A stretch of 6,408 bases of DNA, taken from an uncultured Eubacteriales bacterium. Its GTDB lineage: Bacteria; Bacillota; Clostridia; Peptostreptococcales; Anaerovoracaceae. The position numbers and the translations under genes are program-made. The DNA lies in NCBI GenBank assembly GCA_900542245.1, contig UQMQ01000129.1, positions 1 to 6,408 on the forward strand. The letters are read 5' to 3'. Numbering within the stretch: the first letter of the stretch is position 1; every line of letters begins with the position of its first letter. This document shows, in pieces, positions 5,754-6,408 of the stretch. The notes under the pieces were generated by a model, which was given only the letters and a program-made list of their open reading frames with translations, was not told the DNA's origin and searched no databases.

Positions 5754-6408
5754 CTAGAACAGGTAACCGTTGGTATCGCAGCACTGACAGGTGATGGAGC
5801 GGATACCGGCGGTGCCTGTGCCGCAGCCGCAGGTACGGGTGCTGCCTTGCGTGCTGCCGCAGGTATTCTGCGGTCTGTTCTGGCAGCTGCTGCCTGTGTG
5901 CTGCTGGCCGCTTGGGCAGGTGCAGGTCTGGCTGCAGGCGCTGCAGTTTTCCTCCCCGGCACACTGACCGAGGTCGTCGCAGCAGGTCTTGAGCTCATCA
6001 GCCTGCAGCGCGAACAGGGTCGGTCTGGCGACTTGCAGATGCATGCCCGGCGTCAGGACGAGATTGGAAGTCAGCGCGAGGGAAATCGCATCCGCGCAGC
6101 GCTGATTGCTCGTTTCTGCGATGGTCAATGTCGGATTCATCAGGATACCGCAGGCGTTGAAGTCAAAGAGCAGAGACGGTGCAATACCGTTGGTCTGGCA
6201 TGGGATCTCGACACAGTACATGGCGAAATTGCTGCTGCCGTTGACGATGAGCGGGAAGAACCCGGTGCTGTCATTTCTGGTCTTGAGCGTGAGCTTGAAA
6301 TTGCAGGTCTGCTTCCCGTTAGAGACGGTACCCTCTAAGACGATGGTCAGGGAGACTTGCCAAGGACCCGGCGCTTCTGCAAGGAAGAAGTGACCGTCGT
6401 TGTCACAG
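5754..6408 (-). CDS. Cysteine-rich protein of unknown function, C-terminal part only
   Basis: The reading frame is open from the right edge (first full codon ends at 6407) to a TAG at 5754, giving 217 visible residues. The N-terminus lies outside the window. The internal ATG at 6221 is not the likely start, because the frame upstream of it continues with protein-like sequence. Visible residues 1-135 alternate hydrophobic and polar residues and contain short beta-strand-like runs (for example QVSLTIVLEG and FKLTLKT), with six spaced cysteines. Residues 136-217 are a Cys/Gly/Thr/Ser/Gln tail with 14 cysteines, including CC pairs at 142-143 and 209-210 and a C-x-C-type cluster at 155-164. No membrane helix is visible. 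The cysteines suggest disulphide cross-linking or metal binding. A spore-coat, exosporium or surface protein is a guess from composition alone. I do not recognise the family. Confidence 0.75.
   Translation of the reverse strand, partial: CDNDGHFFLAEAPGPWQVSLTIVLEGTVSNGKQTCNFKLTLKTRNDSTGFFPLIVNGSSNFAMYCVEIPCQTNGIAPSLLFDFNACGILMNPTLTIAETSNQRCADAISLALTSNLVLTPGMHLQVARPTLFALQADELKTCCDDLGQCAGEENCSACSQTCTCPSGQQHTGSSCQNRPQNTCGSTQGSTRTCGCGTGTAGIRSITCQCCDTNGYLF

Noticed and set aside
5159..5998. Minus-strand open frame of 279 codons, Ala/Pro/Ser/Arg-rich
   Set aside because: It crosses the terminator, lies antisense to the 77-residue gene and overlaps the cysteine-rich gene in another frame. Its composition is low-complexity.
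5703..6338. Plus-strand open frame of 211 codons with an Ala/Gly-rich hydrophobic stretch
   Set aside because: It is codon-aligned antisense to the cysteine-rich gene, and its Ala/Gly runs are the complement of Cys/Ser/Thr/Gly codons. Its GTG start lies inside a hairpin with no Shine-Dalgarno sequence.

Overview
The window looks like a stretch of a Bacillota (Clostridia-type) chromosome. The ribosome-binding sites are Gram-positive in style (a full AGGAGG in one case), the -10 boxes are clean TATAAT or TATGAT, and the base composition is moderately GC-rich. It also carries a two-gene ABC exporter whose FtsX/MacB-type permease has the long Leu/Gly heptad coiled coil common in gut Clostridia. 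An Oscillospirales-like source is my inference; nothing in the window fixes the genus.

Layout: positions 1-162 are non-coding and contain a probable terminator. From 163 to 5085 three genes read leftward on the minus strand. In order of transcription they are a 12-helix MFS-like carrier (3967-5085), an ABC ATPase (3206-3910) and a 1008-residue ABC permease (163-3189). The ATPase and permease are 16 nt apart and almost certainly form one operon and one exporter. The carrier lies 56 nt upstream of the ATPase, and a TATAAT box in that gap suggests the ABC pair also has its own promoter. Positions 5086-5308 form a divergent promoter region. It drives the carrier leftward and a 77-residue single-helix membrane protein (5309-5542) rightward. 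Positions 5543-5753 hold no gene but contain several hairpins, including a strong terminator at about 5651-5680, between convergent genes. The right edge (5754-6408, minus) is the C-terminal part of a cysteine-rich protein whose start lies outside the window.

How the genes work together: the ATPase binds and hydrolyses ATP and drives conformational change in the permease, whose extracellular domains and long helical hairpin project outside the cell. No substrate can be read from the sequence, and no regulator or two-component system is present. The carrier, the small membrane protein and the cysteine-rich protein have no demonstrable functional link to the ABC pair. I see no RNA genes, CRISPR arrays, insertion sequences or attachment sites. 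The most unusual items are the cysteine-rich tail, the helical hairpin of the permease, and the small strongly promoted membrane protein.
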